Origin: Pseudomonas sp. 14P_8.1_Bac3
GTDB taxonomy: Bacteria; Pseudomonadota; Gammaproteobacteria; Pseudomonadales; Pseudomonadaceae
Length of the DNA stretch: 64,000 nt
Direction of reading: 5' to 3'
Assembly (NCBI RefSeq): GCF_025466085.1
Contig: NZ_JANLOD010000055.1
Coordinates: 62,001 to 126,000, forward strand
In this document: piece by piece, positions 8,809-17,242 of the stretch
Layout: every line of letters starts with the position of its first letter
Position numbering within the stretch: position 1 is the stretch's first letter
Program-made: the position numbers and the translations under genes
Notes under the pieces: model-generated
Database searches by the model: none
Told to the model about the DNA's origin: nothing
What the model saw: only the letters and a program-made list of their open reading frames with translations

Positions 8809-10344
8809 ATGCCATTGACTGTCAAACCCCGCCGCCCGCGCGCCAGCCGCATTGCCGTGACGCTATTGAGCGGCCTGCTGCCCGTGATTCTGGGCTCCGC
8901 CATCCTGTATATGCAGGCCGGACGCACGCTTGAGCAAAGCACCCGGCTGACTGCCGAAGAAGCCATTCGCCAGTTCGAACTGATGCTCGACAACACCGCC
9001 CAGGCCGCACGCGAACTGCTGCCGCTGGCCGGCCAGAGTTGCATCGACGTCAACCTGGCATTGCGCGAGCAAGTGACCCGCCGCCCCTTCGTGCGCTCGA
9101 CCAACCTGGTGTGGGACGACGTGAATTATTGCAGTTCATTGTTCGGCGACTTCCACGAAAAAATCGATGCCGGCGACTACAGCGACGGCAAGCTGGCGCT
9201 GATGAAAGGCAACCTTGTTACGCCCAACAGCGCGGTGCTGGTGTATCGCATCAGCGAAGGAAAAAAGGGTGCGCTGAGCACGCTGGACGGCTATCACTTG
9301 AGCAATGTGTTGCGCATGATTGGCCACTCCACCGTGCTCCGACTGCAAGTGGGCTCAAACTGGCTGTCCGCCGATGGCCAGTTCCACCAGGAAGCCCTCC
9401 CCGCCCTGCCGGTGGCGCAAACCCGACTCGATTCCACGCGTTATGCCTTCTCGGTCACGGCGGGGTTTCCCGAGGGCGAGACCTGGCGCTACATGAGCAG
9501 CGAGTACCCACCGTTGTTCAGCTTGCTGATCTTCTTCGGCGTGGTCTCGGGCTGCATCGGCCACTTTCTGCAGAAGCGCTCGACGTCTCCCAGCCATGAA
9601 CTGCAGCGCGCGATGGAAGCGGCAGAATTCGTTCCGTACTTCCAGCCGGTGGTTCATGGTGACAGCAAAAAATGGTCCGGTGCCGAAGTGCTGATGCGCT
9701 GGAATCATCCGAAGGAAGGCCTGGTGCGACCCGACCTGTTCATCCCTTTTGCCGAGCACTCGGGGCTGATCGTGCCGATGACGCGCTCACTGATGCAGCA
9801 GACCGCGCAACTGCTGGGCCCTGTCTCGGCCTCGTTCAACGAACCGTTTCACATCGGCATCAACATCACCGCCAGCCATTGCAAGGACCTGAAACTGGTC
9901 GAGGATTGCCGGCAATTTATCGGCGCCTTTGTCCCGGGCACCATCAACCTGGTGCTGGAACTGACCGAACGCCAACTCATCGAACCCACGCCCGTCACCC
10001 TCCAGCTATTCGAGCAATTGCATGAACTGGGCGTAATGATCGCCATCGACGACTTCGGCACCGGTCATTCAAGCCTCGGTTACTTGCGTCAGTTCAATGT
10101 CGATTTCCTGAAAATCGACCAGAGCTTTGTTGCCATGATCGGTGCCGATGCCCTGTCGCGGCACATTCTGGACAGCATCATTGAACTGTCGGCCAAACTC
10201 GATCTGGGCATCGTTGCCGAAGGCGTGGAAACCACCGAACAAAGTGATTACCTCAGCGCCCATGGGGTTAACTTCCTGCAAGGTTATCTGTTCGGCCGAC
10301 CGATGCCCGGCGCAGACTTCCTTAGTGCATTAAGTCACCGTTAA
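8809..10344 (+). CDS. CSS-motif sensor with EAL c-di-GMP phosphodiesterase domain
   Basis: Membrane-bound cyclic-di-GMP phosphodiesterase, 511 aa from ATG at 8809 (upstream in-frame ATGs lack a better RBS). Order: membrane helix (about 15-38), periplasmic CSS-motif domain with Cys residues in QSCIDVN and NYCSSLFGD, second membrane helix (about 240-262), then an EAL domain. Catalytic motifs are intact: AEVLMRW (EVL instead of EAL), LELTER, IDDFGTGHSSL, LKIDQSF and VAEGVET. In E. coli, CSS-EAL proteins are redox-controlled through DsbA/DsbB acting on the CSS cysteines. Expected output: lower c-di-GMP, altered biofilm or motility. Confidence 0.92.
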   Translation: MPLTVKPRRPRASRIAVTLLSGLLPVILGSAILYMQAGRTLEQSTRLTAEEAIRQFELMLDNTAQAARELLPLAGQSCIDVNLALREQVTRRPFVRSTNLVWDDVNYCSSLFGDFHEKIDAGDYSDGKLALMKGNLVTPNSAVLVYRISEGKKGALSTLDGYHLSNVLRMIGHSTVLRLQVGSNWLSADGQFHQEALPALPVAQTRLDSTRYAFSVTAGFPEGETWRYMSSEYPPLFSLLIFFGVVSGCIGHFLQKRSTSPSHELQRAMEAAEFVPYFQPVVHGDSKKWSGAEVLMRWNHPKEGLVRPDLFIPFAEHSGLIVPMTRSLMQQTAQLLGPVSASFNEPFHIGINITASHCKDLKLVEDCRQFIGAFVPGTINLVLELTERQLIEPTPVTLQLFEQLHELGVMIAIDDFGTGHSSLGYLRQFNVDFLKIDQSFVAMIGADALSRHILDSIIELSAKLDLGIVAEGVETTEQSDYLSAHGVNFLQGYLFGRPMPGADFLSALSHR

Positions 10345-10578
10345 CTAGCGGTTTTATGCGATGAGCGCGTACCACCGTGCACCGATTTGAATCAAAAAAC
10401 CCATCTTGTTACATGAAGAAAAAGACAGGATTTACTCTTTGCCAATTAACTACTACAATTTTTCTTGCCTGCGCTAGATTGGCAGGTGAGCCAATTATCA
10501 CCGAGTCGCTTCAAGGCTCTTGGCTTATAGCTTTGTTTGCGGTTGGTATCAGCCAAACACACTATTGGAGTAAAGATA

Positions 10579-10944
10579 TTGTCCAGACTCGCTGAATTTC
10601 GTGCAGCTGAAAAGGCCCTTCAAGAGCAGCTCAAACAGCTGGAATCCCTGAAGAACGATGCCGGGCTCAAGAAAGAAATCGAATTCGAAGAAAAGCTCCA
10701 GGGGCTGATGAAAACCTACGGCAAGAGCCTGCGTGACATCGTCGCCATTCTCGATCCGAACCCATCAAAATCCGGTCTGCAACAGGCCACTGCGCCGAAA
10801 ACCCGCCGCGCTCGCGTGGTCAAGGTTTATCAGAACCCGCACACCGGTGAGCTGATTGAAACCAAGGGCGGCAATCACCGCGGCTTGAAAGCCTGGAAGG
10901 AAAAATACGGTGCGGGCACCGTTGATTCCTGGCTGCGCGGCTAA
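10579..10944 (+). CDS. mvaU: MvaT/MvaU-family H-NS-like nucleoid protein
   Basis: Xenogeneic silencer of the Pseudomonas H-NS family. From TTG at 10579 (GGAG 8 nt upstream) the protein is 121 aa and begins MSRLAEFRAAEKALQEQL, the MvaU/MvaV-type N-terminus. It has an N-terminal coiled-coil oligomerisation region (about 1-60) and a C-terminal AT-hook-like DNA-binding domain with NPHTGELIETKGGNHRGLKAWK. These proteins bind AT-rich DNA, often horizontally acquired, and repress it. An in-frame upstream extension to 10537 is not supported by an RBS. A strong terminator follows, so the gene is monocistronic. Confidence 0.93.
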   Translation: MSRLAEFRAAEKALQEQLKQLESLKNDAGLKKEIEFEEKLQGLMKTYGKSLRDIVAILDPNPSKSGLQQATAPKTRRARVVKVYQNPHTGELIETKGGNHRGLKAWKEKYGAGTVDSWLRG

Positions 10945-10965
10945 ACACTCGCAATGACAAAAACG

Positions 10966-10991
10966 GCCCCGCCTCGAAGCGGGGCTTTTTT
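10966..10991 (+). terminator. Intrinsic terminator of mvaU
   Basis: A GCCCCGC/GCGGGGC stem with a 6 nt loop is followed by six T residues, 21 bp after the stop codon. Confidence 0.93.
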
Positions 10992-11112
10992 ATGGATACC
11001 TGACAAATGAAACGATTTGAAATCGATCAAGTCGCTACATGAACAACAACTTTTGGCTTAATTCTTTTGGGTATCTAAAGATTGCGAAATGCACGAACGT
11101 GCAAATCCACCA

Positions 11113-11637
11113 CTAAAGTTTCAAGCTGCTTCGAGCAGCCTCTATTTCATCCTGGCTGGCCTTATAAGCCTCGGCCTGCCCCGCGTAAGAAAGAACATAA
11201 GCCTTATCCTCATCCACTGCCGCGACCAATGTTTGCGACAACACATGCCGGCCGTTCTGGGTAATCGTGCAGGTCGTCTCCAGGGCCGATAACCGGCTCA
11301 AGGTTGCCGGGTGGATCTTGTTGCAAACGCTTTGATAGCCACCCTGAAAAAAGTCCTTCTGCAGTGACTTGCGCATCTCCAGCAACACGCCTTGCACATT
11401 GACTTGATGCCCGGTGTCCACGGGCGTCATGGTCAGTTCCATGACCATCACCGGCGTACCGCCCTGATCGTTTTTCACCGCGCGCTGCCGGCTCACCTGA
11501 GGCCTGGCATCATCCGGCGGCACCGCTTCGACTTCCCAGCCATCTGGCCAGGTCACGGCTGGCTGATCGGCATGAGCACCGGCAATCCCGGACAGCAGAC
11601 CAAGCAGAACCAACAGCGATTTACAGGATCGGATCAT
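11113..11637 (-). CDS. Exported DUF4946-like protein
   Basis: Small exported protein, 174 aa from ATG at 11637 (upstream in-frame ATG at 11667 would add ten residues before the signal peptide). The N-terminus MIRSCKSLLVLLGLLSGIAGAHA is a clear Sec signal peptide with an AHA cleavage site. The mature part has two cysteines (SVCNKI and ETTCTITQ) that could form a disulfide. I match it tentatively to the Pseudomonas DUF4946 family, whose function is unknown. It is convergent with mvaU and divergent from gloA. Confidence 0.75.
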   Translation of the reverse strand: MIRSCKSLLVLLGLLSGIAGAHADQPAVTWPDGWEVEAVPPDDARPQVSRQRAVKNDQGGTPVMVMELTMTPVDTGHQVNVQGVLLEMRKSLQKDFFQGGYQSVCNKIHPATLSRLSALETTCTITQNGRHVLSQTLVAAVDEDKAYVLSYAGQAEAYKASQDEIEAARSSLKL

Positions 11638-11781
11638 TACAATGAATACTCGCGGGTTGAACCGCAAAGTCTGAGCCTCCCCAACCCGTCAGGCAATAGC
11701 CGACGGTTTGGGTTTGGTGAAGCCTGCGCCCTTGCGTATCATTGGCGCCATTCGTTAGCCCCACATATTTCCGGAGGGCCC

Positions 11782-12303
11782 ATGAGCCTGCACGAATTGA
11801 ACACCTTCCCGGGCGTGACCGCCCAGCCTGACACCGCGACCCAGAAGTTCGTCTTCAACCACACCATGCTGCGGGTCAAGGACATCACAAAGTCCCTGGA
11901 TTTCTACACTCGGGTGCTCGGTTTCTCGCTGGTGGAAAAACGCGACTTCCCGGAAGCCGAATTCAGCCTGTATTTCCTGGCACTGGTCGATAAAGCGCAG
12001 ATCCCGGCCGACGCCGCCGCTCGTACCGAGTGGATGAAGTCGATTCCCGGCATCCTTGAGCTGACCCATAACCATGGCACCGAAAACGACGCGGACTTCG
12101 CCTACCACAACGGCAACACCGACCCGCGCGGCTTCGGCCACATCTGCATCTCGGTGCCGGACATCGTTGCTGCGTGCGAACGCTTCGAGGCGCTGGGCTG
12201 CGATTTCCAGAAACGCCTGACCGACGGCCGCATGAAGAGCCTGGCGTTCATCAAGGACCCGGATGCTTACTGGGTCGAGATCATTCAGCCAGCACCGCTC
12301 TAA
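11782..12303 (+). CDS. gloA: Lactoylglutathione lyase (glyoxalase I)
   Basis: Converts the methylglyoxal-glutathione hemithioacetal to S-lactoylglutathione, detoxifying methylglyoxal in the cytosol. The protein is 173 aa from ATG at 11782, preceded by CGGAGGG. The four metal-ligand positions lie in NHTMLRVKD (His), ILELTHNHG (Glu), FGHICISV (His) and YWVEIIQ (Glu). The length and the inserted NHGTENDADFAYHNGN stretch resemble the longer, eukaryote-like form (GloA3 in P. aeruginosa) rather than the short Ni-type. The first ligand is His where human glyoxalase I has Gln. Confidence 0.93.
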   Translation: MSLHELNTFPGVTAQPDTATQKFVFNHTMLRVKDITKSLDFYTRVLGFSLVEKRDFPEAEFSLYFLALVDKAQIPADAAARTEWMKSIPGILELTHNHGTENDADFAYHNGNTDPRGFGHICISVPDIVAACERFEALGCDFQKRLTDGRMKSLAFIKDPDAYWVEIIQPAPL

Positions 12304-12336
12304 AACCCCGTCCAGAATCCCTGTGGGACCTTCCTT

Positions 12337-12425
12337 TGTGTGAGCGAGCCTGCTCGCGATTGCGGTACATCAGTCACCGAGGTAGTGAATGATGCTCCGC
12401 CATCGCGAGCAGGCTCGCTCCTACA
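12337..12425. repeat. REP pair (inverted)
   Basis: Two inverted REP copies (12337-12360 and 12402-12424) are separated by about 41 bp, downstream of gloA and just before the shared gloA/ahpF terminator. Confidence 0.85.
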
Positions 12426-12439
12426 ATTGACCGGCACAA

Positions 12440-12467
12440 AAAACCCCATGATCGCTCATGGGGTTTT
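12440..12467. terminator. Bidirectional terminator between gloA and ahpF
   Basis: A perfect 12 bp inverted repeat (AAAACCCCATGA / TCATGGGGTTTT) with a 4 nt loop. The A-run on one side and T-run on the other let it work for both convergent genes. Confidence 0.92.
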
Positions 12468-12485
12468 GTGTTTCAGGCCATGGCG

Positions 12486-14051
12486 TCAGGCTGGGGCCGA
12501 AGTGCGGATCAGGTGGTCGAATGCGCTCAGGGAAGCCTTGGCGCCCTCACCCACTGCGATCACGATCTGTTTGTACGGCACGGTTGTCACGTCACCGGCA
12601 GCGAATACACCCGGCAACGACGTCTCGCCACGCGCGTCGACAATGATCTCGCCACGGGGCGACAGTTCGACGGTGCCTTTGAGCCAGTCGGTGTTCGGCA
12701 GCAAACCGATCTGCACGAAGATACCTTCGAGGTTGATCGTCTTGAACTCGCCTGAATCGCGATCCTTGTACACCAGGCCGCTCACTTTCTGGCCGTCACC
12801 CTTCACTTCACTGGTCAGTGCGCTGGTGATGACATCGACGTTGGGCAGGCTGAACAACTTGCGTTGCAGCACCGCATCAGCGCGCAACTTGCTGTCGAAC
12901 TCCAGCAGCGTGACGTGGCTGACGATGCCTGCCAGATCGATTGCCGCCTCGACGCCGGAGTTACCGCCGCCGATCACCGCGACACGCTTGCCCTTGAACA
13001 GCGGGCCGTCGCAGTGCGGGCAGAAACACACGCCCTTGGCTTTGTATTCCTGCTCGCCCGGCACGCCCATTTCACGCCAGCGGGCGCCGGTGGCCAGGAT
13101 CAGCGCCTTGGTTTTCAGGCTGGCACCACTTTCGAAGCGCACTTCGTGCAGCTCGCCTGGGTTCTTCGCGGGAATCAGTGCGGTGGCGCGCTGCAGGTTC
13201 ATGATGTCGACGTCGTACTGCTTGACGTGTTCTTCGAGGGCGCTGGCCAGTTTCGGCCCTTCGGTTTCCTGCACGGAGATGAAGTTCTCGATGGCCATGG
13301 TGTCGAGCACCTGCCCGCCGAATCGCTCCGCCGCCACACCGGTGCGAATGCCTTTACGCGCAGCATAAATCGCTGCGGCAGCGCCGGCTGGGCCGCCGCC
13401 AACCACCAGCACGTCAAAGGCTTCTTTCGCGCTGATTTTCTCGGCCTGGCGTTCGGCGCCGCTGGTGTCGATCTTGGCGAGGATTTCTTCCAGGCCCATG
13501 CGACCCTGACCGAACACTTCGCCATTCAGGTAAATGCTCGGCACGGCCATGATCTTGCGATCATCCACTTCGGCCTGGAACAACGCGCCATCGATGGCGA
13601 CGTGGCGAATGTTCGGATTGAGTACCGCCATCAGGTTCAACGCCTGGACCACGTCCGGGCAGTTCTGGCAGGACAGCGAGAAGTAAGTCTCGAAGCTGAA
13701 CTGGCCTTTGAGCGAGCGGATCTGTTCAATCACTTCCGCGCTGGCTTTCGACGGGTGCCCGCCGACTTGCAGCAAGGCCAGCACCAGAGAAGTAAATTCA
13801 TGGCCCATCGGGATACCGGCGAAACGCAGGCTGATATCGGCACCGGGGCGATTGATCGAGAACGATGGCTTGCGTGCGTCATCACCGTTGTCGAGCAAGG
13901 TAATCTGGGTGGAAAGACTGGCAACGTCTTTCAGCAGTTCGAGCATTTCCTGGGATTTCGCACCGTCGTCGAGGGATGCAACGATCTCGATCGGCTGGGT
14001 GACCCGTTCCAGGTACGATTTCAACTGGGCTTTAAGATTGGCGTCCAACAT
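12486..14051 (-). CDS. ahpF: Alkyl hydroperoxide reductase subunit F
   Basis: NADH-dependent flavoprotein disulfide reductase that recharges AhpC, 521 aa. The N-terminal tandem thioredoxin-fold domain carries the redox pair in SCQNCPDV. A FAD-binding thioredoxin-reductase-like body follows, with GGGPAGAAAAIYAARKG and the second redox centre CPHC in CFCPHCDGP. The C-terminal FAVGDV-type segment appears as GVFAAGDVTT. Start ATG at 14051 follows AAAGGA. It lies downstream of ahpC on the same strand but behind a terminator hairpin, so it may be expressed at a lower level or from its own promoter. Confidence 0.97.
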   Translation of the reverse strand: MLDANLKAQLKSYLERVTQPIEIVASLDDGAKSQEMLELLKDVASLSTQITLLDNGDDARKPSFSINRPGADISLRFAGIPMGHEFTSLVLALLQVGGHPSKASAEVIEQIRSLKGQFSFETYFSLSCQNCPDVVQALNLMAVLNPNIRHVAIDGALFQAEVDDRKIMAVPSIYLNGEVFGQGRMGLEEILAKIDTSGAERQAEKISAKEAFDVLVVGGGPAGAAAAIYAARKGIRTGVAAERFGGQVLDTMAIENFISVQETEGPKLASALEEHVKQYDVDIMNLQRATALIPAKNPGELHEVRFESGASLKTKALILATGARWREMGVPGEQEYKAKGVCFCPHCDGPLFKGKRVAVIGGGNSGVEAAIDLAGIVSHVTLLEFDSKLRADAVLQRKLFSLPNVDVITSALTSEVKGDGQKVSGLVYKDRDSGEFKTINLEGIFVQIGLLPNTDWLKGTVELSPRGEIIVDARGETSLPGVFAAGDVTTVPYKQIVIAVGEGAKASLSAFDHLIRTSAPA

Positions 14052-14085
14052 ACGGGCGATTTCCTTTTTGCTTTACTGAAGACAT

Positions 14086-14122
14086 AAAAAAACGCCCGAG
14101 CGAATCTCGCCCGGGCGTTTTT
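14086..14122 (-). terminator. Terminator/attenuator between ahpC and ahpF
   Basis: AAAAACGCCCG (14088-14098) pairs with CGGGCGTTTTT (14112-14122), giving a T-run on the minus strand after the stem. It falls between the ahpC stop and the ahpF start. Confidence 0.88.
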
Positions 14123-14183
14123 ATTGGGCGGTGCAGCTTACTGAGTAGGTGCGGAGTTCCGCCCTGAGTAGCGTGTCACAGAC

Positions 14184-14747
14184 TTAGATCTTGCCGACCA
14201 GGTCCAGGGACGGAGCCAGAGTGGCCTCGCCTTCTTTCCACTTGGCTGGGCAAACCTGGCCTGGGTGAGCAGCAACGTACTGGGCAGCCTTGATTTTGCG
14301 CAGCAGTTCCGAAGCGTCACGGCCAACGCCGCCATCGTTCAGTTCAACGATTTTGATCTGGCCTTCAGGGTTGATCACGAAGGTGCCACGGTCAGCCAGA
14401 CCAGCGTCTTCGATCAGCACGTCGAAGTTGCGGGAGATGGCGTGGGTCGGGTCGCCGATCATGGTGTACTGGATTTTGCCGATCGCTGGGGAGGTGTTGT
14501 GCCAGGCAGCGTGGGCAAAGTGGGTGTCAGTGGAAACGCTGTAGATTTCGACGCCCAGTTTCTGGAAAGCGTCGTAGTTGTCAGCCAGGTCTTCCAGTTC
14601 GGTCGGGCAAACGAAGGTGAAGTCAGCTGGGTAGAAGAACACTACGGACCACTTGCCTTTCAGGTCAGCGTCCGAGACTTTAACGAAGTCGCCGTTTTTG
14701 AATGCGTCAGCTTTGAATGGTTTAACTTGGCTGTTGATGATAGGCAT
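14184..14747 (-). CDS. ahpC: Alkyl hydroperoxide reductase subunit C (peroxiredoxin)
   Basis: Typical 2-Cys peroxiredoxin reducing H2O2, organic peroxides and peroxynitrite; 187 aa. The peroxidatic cysteine is in FTFVCPTEL and the resolving cysteine in GQVCPAKW. Start ATG at 14747 (MPIINSQ) has CGGAGAG upstream; the longer in-frame extension is not supported. Codon use is strongly biased toward optimal codons, as expected for an abundant protein. It is the first gene of the ahpCF locus and is normally controlled by OxyR. Confidence 0.98.
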   Translation of the reverse strand: MPIINSQVKPFKADAFKNGDFVKVSDADLKGKWSVVFFYPADFTFVCPTELEDLADNYDAFQKLGVEIYSVSTDTHFAHAAWHNTSPAIGKIQYTMIGDPTHAISRNFDVLIEDAGLADRGTFVINPEGQIKIVELNDGGVGRDASELLRKIKAAQYVAAHPGQVCPAKWKEGEATLAPSLDLVGKI

Positions 14748-14849
14748 CGATGACTCTCCGTCAGGGGTTGTGAAGTTGATGGAGTGAACTCTACCCACTC
14801 GACGGCCGGATGGCTCATTGGCAAACCTGATGCTGCTGATCGACTTTCG

Positions 14850-14872
14850 CTATTAGCCATCAGTATTAATAG
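14850..14872 (-). promoter_or_regulatory. AT-rich dyad upstream of ahpC, possible OxyR-type site
   Basis: CTATTA (14850-14855) and TAATAG (14867-14872) form an inverted repeat about 105-125 bp upstream of the ahpC ATG. OxyR sites are built from ATAG/CTAT elements, so this is a candidate, but the spacing is not the canonical four-element array. Confidence 0.3.
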
Positions 14873-14885
14873 AAGGAAATGGTAT

Positions 14886-15824
14886 CTAGGGCGCCAGCGG
14901 CTTTTCCTCGATCCGTGTCATTCCGAGAAAAGGGTTGGCTTCAACGTAACGCATCGCCGATTTCATATCTTTCCACCCCACGTAACTCATCAGCGATTTC
15001 AGGTCCCAACCGCTTTGATGGGCCCAGGTGGCAAAACCGCGCCGCAACGAGTGACTGGTGTAGTGGTCAGCCGGAATGCCGGCGCGCTCCAGCGCCTGGC
15101 GCAACAGCGGAATCACGCTGTTGGCGTGCAGCCCCTCCTCGCTCAGGTGCCCCCAACGGTCGATGCCACGAAAGACCGGCCCGCGTACCAACGCCGCTTC
15201 GCTGATCCAGGCGATGTACGCCTGCACCGGGCACAAACGCTGCAAGGCTGGCGTCTGGTACGTTTTGCCAAGGTTTTCGCGATCACTCTTGCTGCGCGGC
15301 AGGTACAGGGTGATGCCGGAATCGGCACTGGCCTGCACATGCTCGATCTGTACGCGGCAGAGTTCATCGCTGCGGAAACCGCGCCAGAAGCCCAGCAGGA
15401 TCAGCGCCTTATCGCGCAGGGCTCGTAACAGCGCCGGTCGATCGCCGTCCGACCTTGCGGTTCGCGCTTCCTGTTCCAGCCAGACAACCAATTTCTCAAG
15501 CTGTTGAAGCTGCAACGGCTCGGCCTGCTTTTCCTGCGCCGGGTGCAGCGCGCGAATGCCTTTGAAAACCTGGCGCACGACCGGCGCCTTGGTGGGGTCG
15601 GCGAACCCTTGGCTGTTGTGCCATTGCGCGAGCGCCGACAAACGCAGCTTCAGCGTATTGATCGACAACTCACCGGCATACGCCACCAGGTAACGCGCAA
15701 CGCTGTCGGCCGTGGCCGGCAGGAAGCCACCCCAGCTGACTTCGAAATGCTCGATGGCCGCTCGATAGCTGCGACGGGTGTTGTCGCGGGTGGCGGCTTG
15801 CAGGTAACGGTCCAGATCACTCAT
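14886..15824 (-). CDS. Tyrosine recombinase / site-specific integrase
   Basis: Phage-integrase-family recombinase, 312 aa from ATG at 15824 (MSDLDRYLQ). An N-terminal SAM-like core-binding domain (about 1-100) precedes the catalytic domain. The catalytic residues are in place: Arg in FWRGFRSDEL, His and Arg in SHSLRRGF, a Trp in YVGWKDM at the usual His/Trp position, and Tyr in SAMRYVEAN. No excisionase, att site or prophage genes lie beside it. It is divergent from a KfrA-like gene, so it looks like a resident chromosomal pair rather than the integrase of a recent island. A dimer-resolution or inversion role is possible. Confidence 0.88.
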   Translation of the reverse strand: MSDLDRYLQAATRDNTRRSYRAAIEHFEVSWGGFLPATADSVARYLVAYAGELSINTLKLRLSALAQWHNSQGFADPTKAPVVRQVFKGIRALHPAQEKQAEPLQLQQLEKLVVWLEQEARTARSDGDRPALLRALRDKALILLGFWRGFRSDELCRVQIEHVQASADSGITLYLPRSKSDRENLGKTYQTPALQRLCPVQAYIAWISEAALVRGPVFRGIDRWGHLSEEGLHANSVIPLLRQALERAGIPADHYTSHSLRRGFATWAHQSGWDLKSLMSYVGWKDMKSAMRYVEANPFLGMTRIEEKPLAP

Positions 15825-15842
15825 GGGACGGCCTTGTTGAAC

Positions 15843-15941
15843 TGTAGGCGCGAGCATGCTCGCGATGGCGTTAACGGTGACGCGGGTTTCCTGAATGAAT
15901 GTGGTGCTCTCACGCTTTTCGCGAGCGTGCTCGCTCCTACC
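15843..15941. repeat. REP pair (inverted)
   Basis: REP copies at 15843-15866 and 15918-15939, in opposite orientation, lie in the divergent region between the integrase and the KfrA-like gene. A REP pair between two divergent starts is less common than one behind stop codons. Confidence 0.82.
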
Positions 15942-16055
15942 GGTAGATGTCGTGTACCGAAATCAGGGTCAAAACTATGCAAAATTGCCGTGACGCGGGG
16001 TAATACCAGTATATCCCGTATCAAGAACTTACAAATTTAAAGATAAAAAGATCCT

Positions 16056-16089
16056 GTGGTACACTGCGTACTTTAGTGGTACGTACCAC
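16056..16089 (+). promoter_or_regulatory. Palindromic operator upstream of the KfrA-like gene
   Basis: GTGGTACGTACCAC at 16076-16089 is a perfect 14 bp palindrome, and a further GTGGTAC half-site lies at 16056-16062. They end 23 bp before the ATG at 16113. Plasmid KfrA represses its own promoter through repeated operators next to the start, so autoregulation is likely here. The dyad overlaps where RNA polymerase should bind. Confidence 0.6.
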
Positions 16090-16112
16090 AGTACGAAAAC
16101 GTAGGAGAGCAC

Positions 16113-17099
16113 ATGGCTCGTGGCGGCATCAACAAAGCAGTGGTTCAAACGGCGCGCCTGGCAATCCTCGCGCGAGGCGAGCACCCGAGCATCGATGCGG
16201 TACGCATCGAAATGGGCAACACCGGCTCAAAGACCACCATTCACCGGTATTTGAAGGAACTGGACGACGGCGTCGAACCGGCCGCGCCCTCCTCCGAACC
16301 CATCGACGACGAGCTGGCAGGACTGGTATCACGCCTCGCACAGCGCCTCAAAGAGCAAGCCCTGGCACCTATCGACCAAGCGCGCGCGCAGTTCGAGCAA
16401 CAACGACAAGCGCTGGAGATTGAGCTGACCATCGCCCAGGAAGCCACCAACGAATTACAGCAACAGTACGAACTGCAAACCCTGGCGCTGACCCAGGAGT
16501 CCGACACCCTGCAAAACACCCTGTCGATGCTGCAGACCGAGCAAACCCGCAACGCCGGACTGAACCAGGCGCTGGCCGACTTCGAGTTACGCTTGCAGGA
16601 CAAGGACGAGCAGATCCGCTCCCTCGAGGAAAAGCACCTGCACGCCCGCGATGCGCTGGAGCACTATCGCAGCGCTGTGAAAGAGCAGCGCGAACAGGAA
16701 CAACGCCGCCACGAAAGCCAGGTTCAGCAGATTCAAATGGAGTTGCGCCAGGCACAACAAAGCGCGCTGGTGCGCCAGGATGAGATCACCCAACTGCACC
16801 GCGACAATGAACGCCTGCTGACGGAAAACCGCGGCACGCTGCGCGAGTTGAGCCTGCTGCAGGAGCAGCTCAAGCAAACCCACACCCGCCAGGATCAGTT
16901 GCTGGAACAGGTCAACCGCATCGACAGCGAGCGCACCCTCCTCCAGGAACGGCTGCGCACAGCGCTGCTGGAAAGCCAGGCGCTGAAGCAGAATGTCGAT
17001 GAGCAGGTGCAGATCAACAAGTCGCTGGAAGTTGAGTTGACCAAGGCCCAGGCGGAGATTGTGGAACGCGCCCGCCAAAACGACGCAGACCCTCTGTAG
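16113..17099 (+). CDS. KfrA-like DNA-binding coiled-coil protein
   Basis: The protein is 328 aa with an N-terminal helix-turn-helix domain of the KfrA_N type (about 1-60: ARGEHPSIDAVRIEMGNTGSKTTIHRYLKEL). A very long alpha-helical coiled coil follows to the C-terminus, rich in Q, E, L and R. Plasmid KfrA proteins bind operator DNA, repress themselves and may contribute to segregation through filament-like assemblies. This is a chromosomal relative. It starts at ATG 16113 after GTAGGAG, and its stop codon TAG lies inside a REP sequence. It is divergent from the tyrosine recombinase. Confidence 0.85.
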   Translation: MARGGINKAVVQTARLAILARGEHPSIDAVRIEMGNTGSKTTIHRYLKELDDGVEPAAPSSEPIDDELAGLVSRLAQRLKEQALAPIDQARAQFEQQRQALEIELTIAQEATNELQQQYELQTLALTQESDTLQNTLSMLQTEQTRNAGLNQALADFELRLQDKDEQIRSLEEKHLHARDALEHYRSAVKEQREQEQRRHESQVQQIQMELRQAQQSALVRQDEITQLHRDNERLLTENRGTLRELSLLQEQLKQTHTRQDQLLEQVNRIDSERTLLQERLRTALLESQALKQNVDEQVQINKSLEVELTKAQAEIVERARQNDADPL

Positions 17100-17196
17100 G
17101 AGCGAGCTTGCTCGCGAAGGACGTGAACGATAACGCGTAAAATAAGATAACCAGGGGCGCTCTCGGGTTTTTCGCGAGCAAGCTCGTTCCTACAGA
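17095..17196. repeat. REP pair (inverted), first copy contains the upstream stop codon
   Basis: REP copies at 17095-17118 and 17170-17195 in opposite orientation. The TAG of the TGTAGGAG start of the first copy is the stop codon of the KfrA-like gene. The pair lies between the convergent ends of that gene and gor. Confidence 0.88.
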
Positions 17197-17242
17197 GGGC
17201 AGCGCCTGGCGCAGTCGTTGCGACAGCGCCAGACGTAGACGA

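Noticed and set aside
10377..10595. 72-codon frame upstream of mvaU
   Set aside because: Runs through the mvaU promoter and RBS into the mvaU coding sequence; no RBS of its own and no recognisable features.
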